Source: Colwellia sp. C1TZA3 (GTDB taxonomy: Bacteria > Pseudomonadota > Gammaproteobacteria > Enterobacterales > Alteromonadaceae). From it: a stretch of 64,000 bases of DNA. Both the position numbers and the translations under genes were made by a program. Location: positions 158,539 through 222,538 of the forward strand of contig NZ_VOLS01000001.1 in NCBI RefSeq assembly GCF_007954265.1, read 5' to 3'. Positions 40,392 to 48,836 of this stretch are shown piece by piece (within the stretch, counting starts at the first letter, position 1; each line of letters begins with the position of its first letter). The notes beneath the pieces are model-generated. The model was not told where the DNA came from. It did no database searches and saw only the letters and a program-made list of their open reading frames with translations.

Positions 40392-41232
40392 CGCCTTCTT
40401 GCATAGTAGAGGCGACTAATAGACCTGCTCGGTTAAATATTTGCCCTCTTACTAAACCTCGACCACTACTCGCTGACGGACTATCCATACAATAAAGTAG
40501 CCATTCGTCCATACGAAATGGGCGATGGAACCACATCGAGTGATCGATAGTTGCCAATTGAAAATTTGGCTGCCAATAGCTTACCCCATGTGGAAATAAG
40601 GCGGTTGGCAAAAAAGAAAAATCCGAGGTATAAGCTAATAAATAGGTATGAATACGAAGATCATCAGGCAAGCTGCCATTCGATTTTATCCACATCTGAC
40701 ACTTAGCAGCCGTTCTTTCTGGTTTTAGCCAGTTATACTGCTCTACAGGTCTTGTTTCGATCGGTTTCTCAGATAAAAATTTACCACGAATTTCTTCTGG
40801 AATTGACGCTTGATGGTCAAAAATAAAATCTGTATATGACTTTAGCTCTTCAGGACCAGGCACCAATGGCATAACATCTTGGTGATCAAAACCCTCTTCT
40901 TGCTGCTGAAATGAGGCAGTCATGTAAAAAATAGCCTGACCATTTTGAATAGCATTAACACGTCGAGTGTTAAAACTGCGGCCATCACGAATGTTTTCTA
41001 CTTGGTAAACCACAGGTTTAGTGGCATCGCCCGGTCTTAAAAAATAGGAATGGAATGAGTGCACATTATGGGTTACCGACACAGTTTCTTGTGCTGCTGA
41101 TAATGCCTGCCCCATCACTTGGCCACCAAATAACGCTTTAAAACCTAAATCTTGACTTTCACCGCGATAAATACCTTGCTCTATTACTTCTAGTTTTAAC
41201 AGCGCAGAAAGATCTTTTAATACCTGACTCAT
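40375..41232 (-). CDS. tesB: Acyl-CoA thioesterase II
   Basis: 285 residues (E. coli 286). Double-hotdog thioesterase that hydrolyses medium and long acyl-CoAs. FRGES-like ESQDLGFKALFGGQVMGQAL and TIDHSMWFHRPFRMDEWLLY closely follow TesB, and VASTMQEGVMR closes the second hotdog. The gene converges on the ybdG-like gene with no room for a terminator between them. Confidence 0.95.
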   Translation of the reverse strand: MSQVLKDLSALLKLEVIEQGIYRGESQDLGFKALFGGQVMGQALSAAQETVSVTHNVHSFHSYFLRPGDATKPVVYQVENIRDGRSFNTRRVNAIQNGQAIFYMTASFQQQEEGFDHQDVMPLVPGPEELKSYTDFIFDHQASIPEEIRGKFLSEKPIETRPVEQYNWLKPERTAAKCQMWIKSNGSLPDDLRIHTYLLAYTSDFSFLPTALFPHGVSYWQPNFQLATIDHSMWFHRPFRMDEWLLYCMDSPSASSGRGLVRGQIFNRAGLLVASTMQEGVMRQR

Positions 41233-41487
41233 AAAAATTTAACTCTAATTAATCGTGACTAATTAAAAGCATTATAACCTGCTATCGCTTTAAAAATAAC
41301 GTACTAAATCTTTAAACTTACACTTTTGAAAAAATATCAGTAAAAATAATATTAGCCTAGCGATAAAATGGTTAGCAAACAGTAACAACTTAATGATTGA
41401 TATTAAAAAAAATATAAGCTATGTTACTTTAACTAGATACATGATATTTATAACATTATGTCTTAGCAATATAGAAAAGAGGCCATC

Positions 41488-41742
41488 GTGCACGCAGTTT
41501 TTGAACCAGAAATATTATTAGAAAGACGCCAATATACACCGCAACAAACAAACTTGTGGGATAAATTGTCGCTGGCGCAAAAATTTGCTACCAGCAGTCT
41601 GACACAATTTGGTTATGACCTATCTTTTATTCGTCATACTAAATCTGGTAATATCGCAATTTTGTTATGCGACAACAATACCGCAACAATTTCTGATGAT
41701 GGTGAAATTAATACCTTGCACAGTGTTATCATTAGAGCTTAG
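41488..41742 (+). CDS. Hypothetical protein
   Basis: 84 residues. GTG start at 41488 with AAAGAGG at 41476-41482 supports translation. No signal peptide, membrane segment or known domain is recognised. The N-terminal half is Gln-rich and helical, and the C-terminal half (GNIAILLCDNNTATISDDGE) looks like beta strands. A hairpin terminator follows. Function unknown. Confidence 0.65.
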   Translation: MHAVFEPEILLERRQYTPQQTNLWDKLSLAQKFATSSLTQFGYDLSFIRHTKSGNIAILLCDNNTATISDDGEINTLHSVIIRA

Positions 41743-41766
41743 TTCAACCCCTTATTTAAATAACCA

Positions 41767-41796
41767 ACAGCCATTAATAATCGTGGCTGTTTTGCG
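41767..41796 (+). terminator. Terminator after the hypothetical gene
   Basis: ACAGCCA/TGGCTGT form a seven-bp stem with a ten-base loop followed by TTTTG, 25 bp after the stop of the 84-residue gene. Confidence 0.6.
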
Positions 41797-41837
41797 ATGT
41801 CATTGACAATGGTTGTGTAATACCAAGTTAATTAATA

Positions 41838-41996
41838 ATACCAGTTCCATTAAGTTTGTGATCTTGTTGTGCGCAGGAAAAATAACTCAAGGTAAGGCGC
41901 TCGATTGAGCAATAGCTGGCTATTGGGATTGAGAGCAACACAGCCTTGAGCTATTTTAACGAGTACAAGTGAGCAATAACTTAATGGGATTGGTCT
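41838..41996 (-). repeat. 159-bp palindromic repeat, copy 4 (inverted)
   Basis: Reverse orientation; the last positions read GGTCT instead of GGTAT. It is preceded directly by a short fragment resembling the terminal repeat (AATACCAAGTTAATTAAT, from 41819). It lies between the ends of two convergent genes. Confidence 0.95.
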
Positions 41997-42053
41997 AATA
42001 AGCTGCAGCGATAATAATTAAATAAATGGCCACACCTAGTCAGCATTATACTG

Positions 42054-43889
42054 CTATTCCTTATTATCAGAACATTCACTCAATCGAGAAAGAAAAACAT
42101 AGGGATCAATATCCTGAATGTTGGGTGCAGCAATCGAAAAAATAACATTAACGGAATAATCGCCCAAGTTAGCAAAAAACCGAGTTTTTACTGCCTGCTT
42201 TATACGGGTAAATTTAATAAGTACCTGCTCAGGCGTTTGATGTGGACACAAAAACAAGTATTCCCCATCACTGATAACACCGGCATAATCTTCCGCATCA
42301 AGGTTTTCATTAATAATAATAGCTAATACTAGGCTAACATCAGTTAAAACTTTACGATTAAAGCGAAAACTGAGCTCCTGCCAGTTTTCAACCTTTAAAT
42401 AAGCGACTGAAATATTGTATTGATACTTTCTTGCCACTTTATATTGCTGTTGATACCAACGTTTGGTTTGAACAGCTTGTGTTAAATAGGTTTGAGGTAA
42501 CTCTATTTCATCATAGCTACGATTAAGTCGCTTACGATGTTCTTGGAAGCAAAAATAAATGATAAAAATCACCGTACAACCTAGCATGCTAGCAAGTAAT
42601 ATAATCCACCTTTGTTGGCGATTATATTTTTCAGTAAACACCAAACTCAGCTGGCTTTTTTCTGCTAAATTCAAGGCTAATTTTTTAGCTTTATTACTGG
42701 CTAATGTAGCGATAGCTGCCAATGAATTTTTTACACTGACCTTTGGGTATAACGCTTGATATAAGGTTAAATAATGCTTTTGTGCTGCGATTGCCTGCTC
42801 AAATTGCTTTTGTTGACTGTAGTAGTCTGTCAGCAATAAAAACAAGACTATTTGCTGTGGTGACAGCACCACACTTTCGGCTAAAGACTGAGTAGATAGC
42901 AGCATAGCATCAGCTTCTGTAGGCTTATCCAAAGCATACAAGACTTTTACTAAAGCAATTTGTGCGGAGAGTTTAAACCTGACTAAATTATGCTGATTAA
43001 AAACGGCTTGGGCATTAAGCAAACGCGCTTTTGCCAGCTTAAACTGCTGCTGCTGGTATAACACTTGCCCTAAACCCAGTTCGGCATAGGCGGCGCGAAT
43101 AGGCAATTTATATTGTTTGGCAAATTGTAGAGACTGCCAAAACGCATTATAAGCGTCATCATATTGTTGTAATTGATAATAGGCATTCGCAACTAAATAA
43201 TAGCTGCGGGCAATACCTGCTGTTCTCGAGGTATCTGTACGTAATTGTAATACGTGATTGAGCAGCTCTACCGCATTACTATATTCTGATAAATAGAAAT
43301 GCGCTTCAGCAATAATTTCTAGGAGGGTGATCTGATCAACACTTTGCCGATTTTGGCTCAGTATATTTTCAACTTTAGTTAACGCTTTTACCGCTAACGC
43401 ATAGTCATCATTTAAAGCATAAGCCACCACTGAATAAGCCAGTGCCTGCACATGATAATTCATATTACTGGCTTGCTCAGCCAACCATGCTGCTTTTTGG
43501 GCAGTCTCTCTTAACTGAATATATTTACCTTGTGCATAATAACCGCGAGCAACTTTCAACAATAAGTTTAGCTGTAAATCGACATCAGCCTGCTCTGTTT
43601 CGCTACCATATTGGGCAAATTGCAATGCTACTGACAAGTTACCGCGATTAAATGCCACATCTGACAATAAAGAAAATGCTTTGGCAACCATGTAATGGCT
43701 GTACTGATTACCGTTGTTTACCACCGCTTGTGCAACGTCAACAACATCTTGAGTAATCAATAACTCTTTATCTTGAAAATAATAAGCATCAAGCAATTGA
43801 CGATAGCTTTTATCGCTGCGAATTGAGTCCGTATGGCCAGTAAGCGCAACACAAAAACTGATTAAAATACCCAATAGCATTCGCTTCAT
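42054..43889 (-). CDS. TPR protein with transmembrane helix and degenerate GGDEF-like domain
   Basis: 611 residues. An N-terminal signal peptide (MKRMLLGILISFCVALTGHT) is followed by some ten TPR-like repeats to about residue 415, all presumably periplasmic. A membrane helix lies at about 428-449. The remaining cytoplasmic part matches a GGDEF fold by position and strands (ISVAYLKVENW, EYLFLCPHQ) but has SDGEY near 537 in place of GGDEF, so it cannot be an active cyclase. It resembles signal receptors with periplasmic TPRs. AGGAAG precedes the ATG. Confidence 0.8.
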   Translation of the reverse strand: MKRMLLGILISFCVALTGHTDSIRSDKSYRQLLDAYYFQDKELLITQDVVDVAQAVVNNGNQYSHYMVAKAFSLLSDVAFNRGNLSVALQFAQYGSETEQADVDLQLNLLLKVARGYYAQGKYIQLRETAQKAAWLAEQASNMNYHVQALAYSVVAYALNDDYALAVKALTKVENILSQNRQSVDQITLLEIIAEAHFYLSEYSNAVELLNHVLQLRTDTSRTAGIARSYYLVANAYYQLQQYDDAYNAFWQSLQFAKQYKLPIRAAYAELGLGQVLYQQQQFKLAKARLLNAQAVFNQHNLVRFKLSAQIALVKVLYALDKPTEADAMLLSTQSLAESVVLSPQQIVLFLLLTDYYSQQKQFEQAIAAQKHYLTLYQALYPKVSVKNSLAAIATLASNKAKKLALNLAEKSQLSLVFTEKYNRQQRWIILLASMLGCTVIFIIYFCFQEHRKRLNRSYDEIELPQTYLTQAVQTKRWYQQQYKVARKYQYNISVAYLKVENWQELSFRFNRKVLTDVSLVLAIIINENLDAEDYAGVISDGEYLFLCPHQTPEQVLIKFTRIKQAVKTRFFANLGDYSVNVIFSIAAPNIQDIDPYVFLSRLSECSDNKE

Positions 43890-44114
43890 TGCAACTTGAC
43901 TTCCTATTATGGCTTAAAAATTGTCTATTTTTTAGGGTGAAATTTATACCATGTAATAATGTAAATATAAGATCAGCTTTGTAGCCTTTTATGCTCAGTT
44001 TGTCACTTTATTCGCTTAGCTAATCTGAGCATACTGAAAACATAGCTTATCTTAAGTTATCAACTGGTCGTTATTATTTCTAACAACCTGTCGCTACTGT
44101 CTTTTATTGCTGCA

Positions 44115-45896
44115 TTAATCTACGCTTAATAACTCGTCCTGTTTAGCCTTTTTTTCTGCAACATATTCAAAAATTACATTTTCTAACATTGATAATGGCA
44201 TCGAGCCGTTTTTTAAAACTTGATCATGAAACTCTCTTAAATCAAAGTGTTGACCTAACGCTTGCTCAGTCATTTTACGAAGCTTTTTAATGGTTAATTC
44301 GCCCATTTTATAAGACAAGGCTTGGCCAGGCCAAGAAATATAGCGGTCAATTTCAGTTTTAACATTGTGCAGCGATAAGGCCGTATTGTTGGCTAAATAG
44401 TTCATCGCTCGCTCGCGACTCCAGCCTTTCGCATGCATACCGGTATCAACCACCAGTCGACAAGCACGCCACATTTCATAAGTTAATCGGCCAAAGTTAC
44501 TATAAGGGCTTTTATAAAAACCCACTTCTAAGCCCAAATACTCGGAATAAAGCCCCCAACCTTCGCCAAACGCTGAGATATAAGTATTATTTCTAAATTT
44601 AGGCACGTGCTGCATTTCTCGGGCAATTGAACCTTGTAAATGATGACCTGGTACCGCTTCATGTAAGGTTAACGCCTCTAGAACATATAAGGGTCGACGG
44701 TCTAAACGATAAGTGTTCACCCAATAATTACCTGCCTGATCATCTCTTGATGGGCCAGAATATCGTCCAGTGGTATATTTAGGGGCGATGTTAGCGGGTA
44801 CCTCAATAACGCCATAAGGTGTGCGTGGTAAAATTTTAAATAACTTAGGTAATTGAGCATCCATTTTTTTCGCTATAAATGAGGCTTCTTTTAACAATCC
44901 CTCTGGGCTGGTGGCATAAAATTGTTTATCGGTACGCAAAAAATGGACAAAATCAGCAAAGCTGCCGGTAAAGTCTAATTGCTGAATAATATTATCCATC
45001 TCAAGCCTGATGCGTTTCACCTCTGCTAAACCTGTGTTGTGCACCTCATCAACTGAAATCGGCAAGGTAGTATAATGCTGTAACCGATTGAGATAATAAT
45101 TTTCGCCATTAGGTAAAGAGCTGGCAGCGATATTTGTTCTCGCATTGGGTTGGTAACGTTGCACCATATAATCATAGTATTTTTGATAGCTTGGCATAAC
45201 ACGGGCTAAAATAATGTCGGCAGCTTGTGCTTGTAGTTCCAACTTAAGTGCTTGGCTAAAATACTCAGGCAGCGCTAAAAACGGCTGATAATAGCTGCTT
45301 AACTTCGCGTCTGTTTTTATAAAAGCTTGAATCGACTCTTCAAAACCTTGTAAGACTATTTTAGGTTGGGTTATACCGTCTTCAATGCCTTTATTCATCC
45401 AATAAATTTGCTGAGAAAAATATCTTGGTAAGGCGCCTAATCGAGCGAGATAGTCACGATAATTTTGTTCTGTTTTAAAACTCGCTTGGCTTTTAATGCG
45501 ACTGATCCAAACATGAAAACCTGACTCGGCCGTTAGCGGCATGTAATGCTCTTTATTGGTATAACTATCCAATTGATTTTTTATCGTGTACGACAAGACC
45601 GCATGATTAATCACCTCATCCTGCTGAAGACCTTGAACGGAAACTTGTGCTAAACGTTGATAAATAGCACGTAAATCTTGATCTTGCTGCTGTAGAGTCT
45701 TTGGCGATAAATCAGGTAATTCGCGATTAGTTTCGCCAGCAATATCTTGATTAAATGGGCTTTGTTGGCTCTTAAAGTCCTGATAGTCTTTAATGACCTG
45801 TGCAAGATCATGGTTTACTAAGCTGACTTGCAGCTTTGACGACTGACAAGCCATAACAAAAAATAGTACAAATAAGGTGATTAATAACACTTTCAT
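44115..45896 (-). CDS. DUF885 family lipoprotein, putative metalloprotease
   Basis: 593 residues. N-terminal lipobox (VLFFVMACQSS, Cys17) predicts a lipoprotein. The C-terminal half holds HEAVPGHHLQ near residue 411 and EGWGLYSEYLG about 40 residues later, a HExxxGHH plus Glu pattern as in DUF885/COG4805 proteins, suggesting zinc-dependent peptidase activity. Substrate unknown. It lies upstream of, and in the same direction as, the TPR gene, 225 bp away, so cotranscription is unsure. Confidence 0.87.
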   Translation of the reverse strand: MKVLLITLFVLFFVMACQSSKLQVSLVNHDLAQVIKDYQDFKSQQSPFNQDIAGETNRELPDLSPKTLQQQDQDLRAIYQRLAQVSVQGLQQDEVINHAVLSYTIKNQLDSYTNKEHYMPLTAESGFHVWISRIKSQASFKTEQNYRDYLARLGALPRYFSQQIYWMNKGIEDGITQPKIVLQGFEESIQAFIKTDAKLSSYYQPFLALPEYFSQALKLELQAQAADIILARVMPSYQKYYDYMVQRYQPNARTNIAASSLPNGENYYLNRLQHYTTLPISVDEVHNTGLAEVKRIRLEMDNIIQQLDFTGSFADFVHFLRTDKQFYATSPEGLLKEASFIAKKMDAQLPKLFKILPRTPYGVIEVPANIAPKYTTGRYSGPSRDDQAGNYWVNTYRLDRRPLYVLEALTLHEAVPGHHLQGSIAREMQHVPKFRNNTYISAFGEGWGLYSEYLGLEVGFYKSPYSNFGRLTYEMWRACRLVVDTGMHAKGWSRERAMNYLANNTALSLHNVKTEIDRYISWPGQALSYKMGELTIKKLRKMTEQALGQHFDLREFHDQVLKNGSMPLSMLENVIFEYVAEKKAKQDELLSVD

Positions 45897-46060
45897 AATA
45901 AAATCTCGGCAATTAATTTACATAGAAAACTCAATAATTAAATACCATAACAAAACATAAGTATTTATAAAGAAAAGTTTTCTCTGCCACAATAATTTTC
46001 TAATCGTGCTTCTTTAAATCGACTTGAATACCTTTGATAATCCACTAATTTAAACTTACC

Positions 46061-46116
46061 GCCCCCTGTTTATTTATAAAATTAATTGAGGCGACAACAA
46101 TCCTGACACAGGGGGC
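46061..46116. repeat. Inverted repeat GCCCCCTGT...ACAGGGGGC
   Basis: Nine-bp perfect arms (46061-46069 and 46108-46116) 38 bp apart lie in the long spacer upstream of the DUF885 lipoprotein gene. The right arm abuts the 162-bp element. Purpose unknown. Confidence 0.6.
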
Positions 46117-46118
46117 TT

Positions 46119-46280
46119 ATACCAATTTCATTAATTAGGCGGTCTACTTTATTCACAGGAAAAACGACCAAATACAAGGCATTTATTTCAATAACTAGTT
46201 GTTATAATTATTAAATAAATAACGCAGTAGTCGGTTTTTTTAACCAGGTGAAATGATCAAATAATTAATGAGATTGGTAT
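46119..46280. repeat. 162-bp element with 159-bp-repeat-like ends
   Basis: Ends ATACCAATTTCATTAATTA and TAATTAATGAGATTGGTAT are inverted repeats with one mismatch and resemble the ends of the 159-bp family, but the core is different (CATTTATTTCAATAACTAGT then AT-rich). No ORF. Only one copy is in the window. Confidence 0.8.
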
Positions 46281-46629
46281 TTCACTTAGAAATTAGCCAC
46301 TGCGCTTAAAAATACTGGTTTGTACAAGTTAAGAAAGGCTAAGGTGAACAGGTTCATCCTAGCTGATTAAACACATCGGTTTAACTAGGTCTACATTGAA
46401 GATAACGCCATAAATGCTTAAGATAAAAAGAAAAAAAGGCCAGTGCTATCACTACCAAGAAGGATAAGCCTTTATCGGCTTGCCTGTAACCAGCTAGGTA
46501 AGAGGTAGACCAGTATGATTAGCTTTATTGTTGTTTTTAATACTTTTTATTGTGGTACTTTCACTAAAATTATTACAGAATAGCTTTCCAGCTATTATTA
46601 GCAAATACCGTAGATCAAAGGTTGGCATA

Positions 46630-47643
46630 ATGAAGTACCATGATTCTATAGTAACAGCCGAAAAAAAAATGCATGCTGCGATAAAACAATTACAGTTATG
46701 GCATATAGCGGCGACGCCGATTAATTACGCGGTAAGTTACGCTTATCTTAATAAGCATTCAAAACGACTTAATGCCGTCATTGAAAAACAATTAGCTTGC
46801 GTTAAAAGGCTTGATAATTTCTTTTTGGAACAAACATACAACCAATATATTTTAGTGCAAAGTGCCTTTCGAGGTGAGTTAATTGACGACATTGATGAAG
46901 TATTAATCGATTTACAAGCCAACAGTAAACAATCTTCCTCTTGTACCAAGCAATTAGTAACTCAACTGGATGATAATATTACCCGTTTAAACTCTACTGA
47001 TAAACGCGAAATACTTATTGCAATTAAACAAATCCGCCAGACAACACAGCAGTTCAAACTCGAACAAGAAAAAATTGTTGAGCAACTACTGGTATCAACA
47101 CAGTCAACTGAGGCATTGCGCTTAGAATTAGAGGATGTAAAAAAAGAAATTTATTTAGACCCCTTAACGGGGTTATATAATCGTAAAGCTATGGCAAAAC
47201 ATTTAGACCTTTGGTTGTCTGCTGACCCCAATAAGCAGGTGGCGGCGATAGTGATTAATATTGATCAGTTTTCACAGATGAATGAAAGTTTGGGCCCACT
47301 GATCAGCGACGTGTTACTGACAAAAATAGCCAATAAAATTAGCAGTTATGTTGATGAAAGTGGTTTACCGATAAGATCTGCCGGTGATGAATTTTTGATC
47401 TTGCTACCTGATGTTGAACGTAGTATGGCCGGCGAAATTGCTGAAAAAATTCGACAGAGCGTAGAAAAACTAAGGTTTATTAGCAGTAAGTCAGGTACTC
47501 GCTTACCGCAAATAACCCTCAGTATGGGGGTCAGTGATTATAATGTCACCACAAGTGCTAATAACATTATCAGCCAAACCCGTGCACTTATTAGCCATCA
47601 TGCTAAGCGCCAAACTAATCACGTTAGTATCGCACATAGTTAA
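46630..47643 (+). CDS. GGDEF domain protein with AGDEF active site
   Basis: 337 residues from ATG 46630 (AAAGG at 46617-46621). The frame extends to TTG 46528, adding a hydrophobic leader, but MKYHDSIVTAEKKMHAA matches the usual start of this cyclase type. An N-terminal helical region with the motif AATPINYAVSYAYL and a coiled coil (to about 170) precedes the GGDEF domain (DPLTGLYNRKAMAK; AGDEF near 251). Several AGDEF proteins are known to be active cyclases. No RxxD inhibitory site. Monocistronic; repeat copy 5 follows 16 bp after the stop. Confidence 0.85.
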   Translation: MKYHDSIVTAEKKMHAAIKQLQLWHIAATPINYAVSYAYLNKHSKRLNAVIEKQLACVKRLDNFFLEQTYNQYILVQSAFRGELIDDIDEVLIDLQANSKQSSSCTKQLVTQLDDNITRLNSTDKREILIAIKQIRQTTQQFKLEQEKIVEQLLVSTQSTEALRLELEDVKKEIYLDPLTGLYNRKAMAKHLDLWLSADPNKQVAAIVINIDQFSQMNESLGPLISDVLLTKIANKISSYVDESGLPIRSAGDEFLILLPDVERSMAGEIAEKIRQSVEKLRFISSKSGTRLPQITLSMGVSDYNVTTSANNIISQTRALISHHAKRQTNHVSIAHS

Positions 47644-47945
47644 TTAATCACTGAGTGTTATACCAATCCCATTAAGTTATTGCTCACTTGTACTAGTTAA
47701 AATAGCTCAAGGCTGTGTTGCTCTCAATCCCAATAGCCAGCTATTGCTCAATCGAGCGCCTTACCTTGAGTTATTTTTCCTGCGCACAACAAGATCACAA
47801 ACTTAATGGAACTGGTATTAGTTAGTTCACTAATAAGTACGGCGAGATTTTTTTCCATCACTTTTTAACCTTATATTGTTAAATTAACATCATGGTTTAT
47901 TAAAAAATTTACTGAAAGTCTCATGAAAGTCCCCCTGATCATTCA
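47644..47945. other. Spacer with repeat copy 5
   Basis: 302 bp between convergent genes. Over half is repeat copy 5. The remaining 127 bp, 47819-47945, has nothing recognisable. Confidence 0.6.
47660..47818 (+). repeat. 159-bp palindromic repeat, copy 5
   Basis: Forward orientation; differs from copy 1 by about two bases (TGCTCACTT, GAGTTATTT). Lies between convergent genes, 16 bp after the AGDEF gene. Confidence 0.95.
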
Positions 47946-48260
47946 CTAAGAGCCTGATGACAGCAGCAGCTTAATTTCCTGCAGTCCAGTTAGGTCTTGC
48001 TCTGTAATACACTCGAGCCAACAAGCATGACTGTATTCTTCAAAGTTTAGTAAAAATTCATAGCCACTATACTTTATTCTTAAGCAATGCAGGTCTGCAC
48101 CTTGTAAAACCTCTAATACTTTTGCCGATAGACTGAGTAAAACATAATCAACAACCGCGGTTTTATAATCCATTGTCCACTCCACATTAAAACTGAGCTG
48201 TAATGTGCTCGGATTTATTTCTTCAACATTGATAATTTCTATATTATTTTTTATCTGCAT
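47946..48260 (-). CDS. DUF3630-like hypothetical protein
   Basis: 104 residues. The motif FLLNFEEYSHACWLE resembles the conserved C-terminal motif of DUF3630 proteins found in Vibrio and Shewanella; the rest is weakly conserved. No signal peptide or membrane helix. AGAAGAAAA precedes the ATG. Function unknown. Confidence 0.6.
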   Translation of the reverse strand: MQIKNNIEIINVEEINPSTLQLSFNVEWTMDYKTAVVDYVLLSLSAKVLEVLQGADLHCLRIKYSGYEFLLNFEEYSHACWLECITEQDLTGLQEIKLLLSSGS

Positions 48261-48454
48261 ATAATTTTCTTCTTTGTTTAAGTTCAGTTAAGTTAACAGT
48301 AATCAGTTGCTTAAAACTTGTCTTAGCGCCACAAAATATTAGATAAACTTTCATCCTGATACGATCGTAAAAAAAGCCACGACAACCGTATACTTTTTAC
48401 ATATAATCAACTGAGGATCCTTTAAAAATTATTGACCAAAGAGAGATAATATTT

Positions 48455-48754
48455 ATGAAAAAATTTACTTTAGCCATTGCTGCTACTGTTATGATGGCTT
48501 CACCTGCATTCGCTGGTGACGCAGCTGCTGGCAAAGCAAAAACTGCCATGTGTTCAGCTTGTCATGGTGCTGCGGGTATTTCCGCTATTCCAATGTATCC
48601 GAACCTTGCCGGCCAAAAAGAAGCTTACCTAGCTCAGCAATTAAAAAACTTTAGATCAGGCCAACGTAAAAACGCAGTAATGGGCCCAATGGCAATGGGA
48701 CTATCTGACGACGATATTGCTAACATTTCAGCATACTACTCAAGCCTTAAATAA
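48455..48754 (+). CDS. Periplasmic class I cytochrome c
   Basis: 99 residues. A signal peptide ends in SPAFA (cleavage about 20/21). The single haem site is CSACH (Cys33, Cys36, His37), and the sixth ligand is probably Met in [12 protein letters not shown] near residue 76. Such small monohaem cytochromes (c553/c4-like) shuttle electrons to terminal oxidases in the periplasm. The surrounding [20 protein letters not shown] is typical. Monocistronic with a terminator. Confidence 0.92.
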   Translation: MKKFTLAIAATVMMASPAFAGDAAAGKAKTAMCSACHGAAGISAIPMYPNLAGQKEAYLAQQLKNFRSGQRKNAVMGPMAMGLSDDDIANISAYYSSLK

Positions 48755-48771
48755 CCTTAATTTTTTAGGTT

Positions 48772-48799
48772 AAAAAAGCGCTGTTAAGCGCTTTTTTTG
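48772..48799 (+). terminator. Rho-independent terminator after the cytochrome c gene
   Basis: AAAAAAGCGCT / AGCGCTTTTTTT hairpin with a short loop and T tail, 18 bp after the stop. It may also serve the convergent recQ. Confidence 0.85.
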
Positions 48800-48836
48800 T
48801 TTCTGCCTTTTCTCGCAGCTTTTTCTCGCTTTGGCT

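Larger units (their letters stand above)
41743..42053. other. Spacer with repeat copy 4
   Basis: 311 bp between convergent genes, holding a hairpin terminator, a short terminal-repeat fragment at 41819 and repeat copy 4. The 57 bp after it hold nothing further. Confidence 0.6.
45897..46629. other. Long spacer between lipoprotein gene and AGDEF gene
   Basis: 733 bp between divergent genes. It contains the inverted repeat at 46061-46116 and the 162-bp element. 46281-46629 is otherwise without a convincing feature, apart from a small AAGCC/GGCTT hairpin at 46466-46481. Confidence 0.6.

Noticed and set aside
46430..46520. Possible cyclic-di-GMP riboswitch ahead of the AGDEF gene
   Set aside because: A small hairpin and CTAGGTAAG-like bases are present, but the conserved GEMM core and paired stems could not be matched.
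46515..46583. A 22-codon ORF starting MISFIVVFNTFY just ahead of the AGDEF gene, with AGAGG upstream
   Set aside because: It overlaps the open frame of the AGDEF gene in another frame, has no recognisable composition or conservation cue and could be chance in AT-rich DNA.
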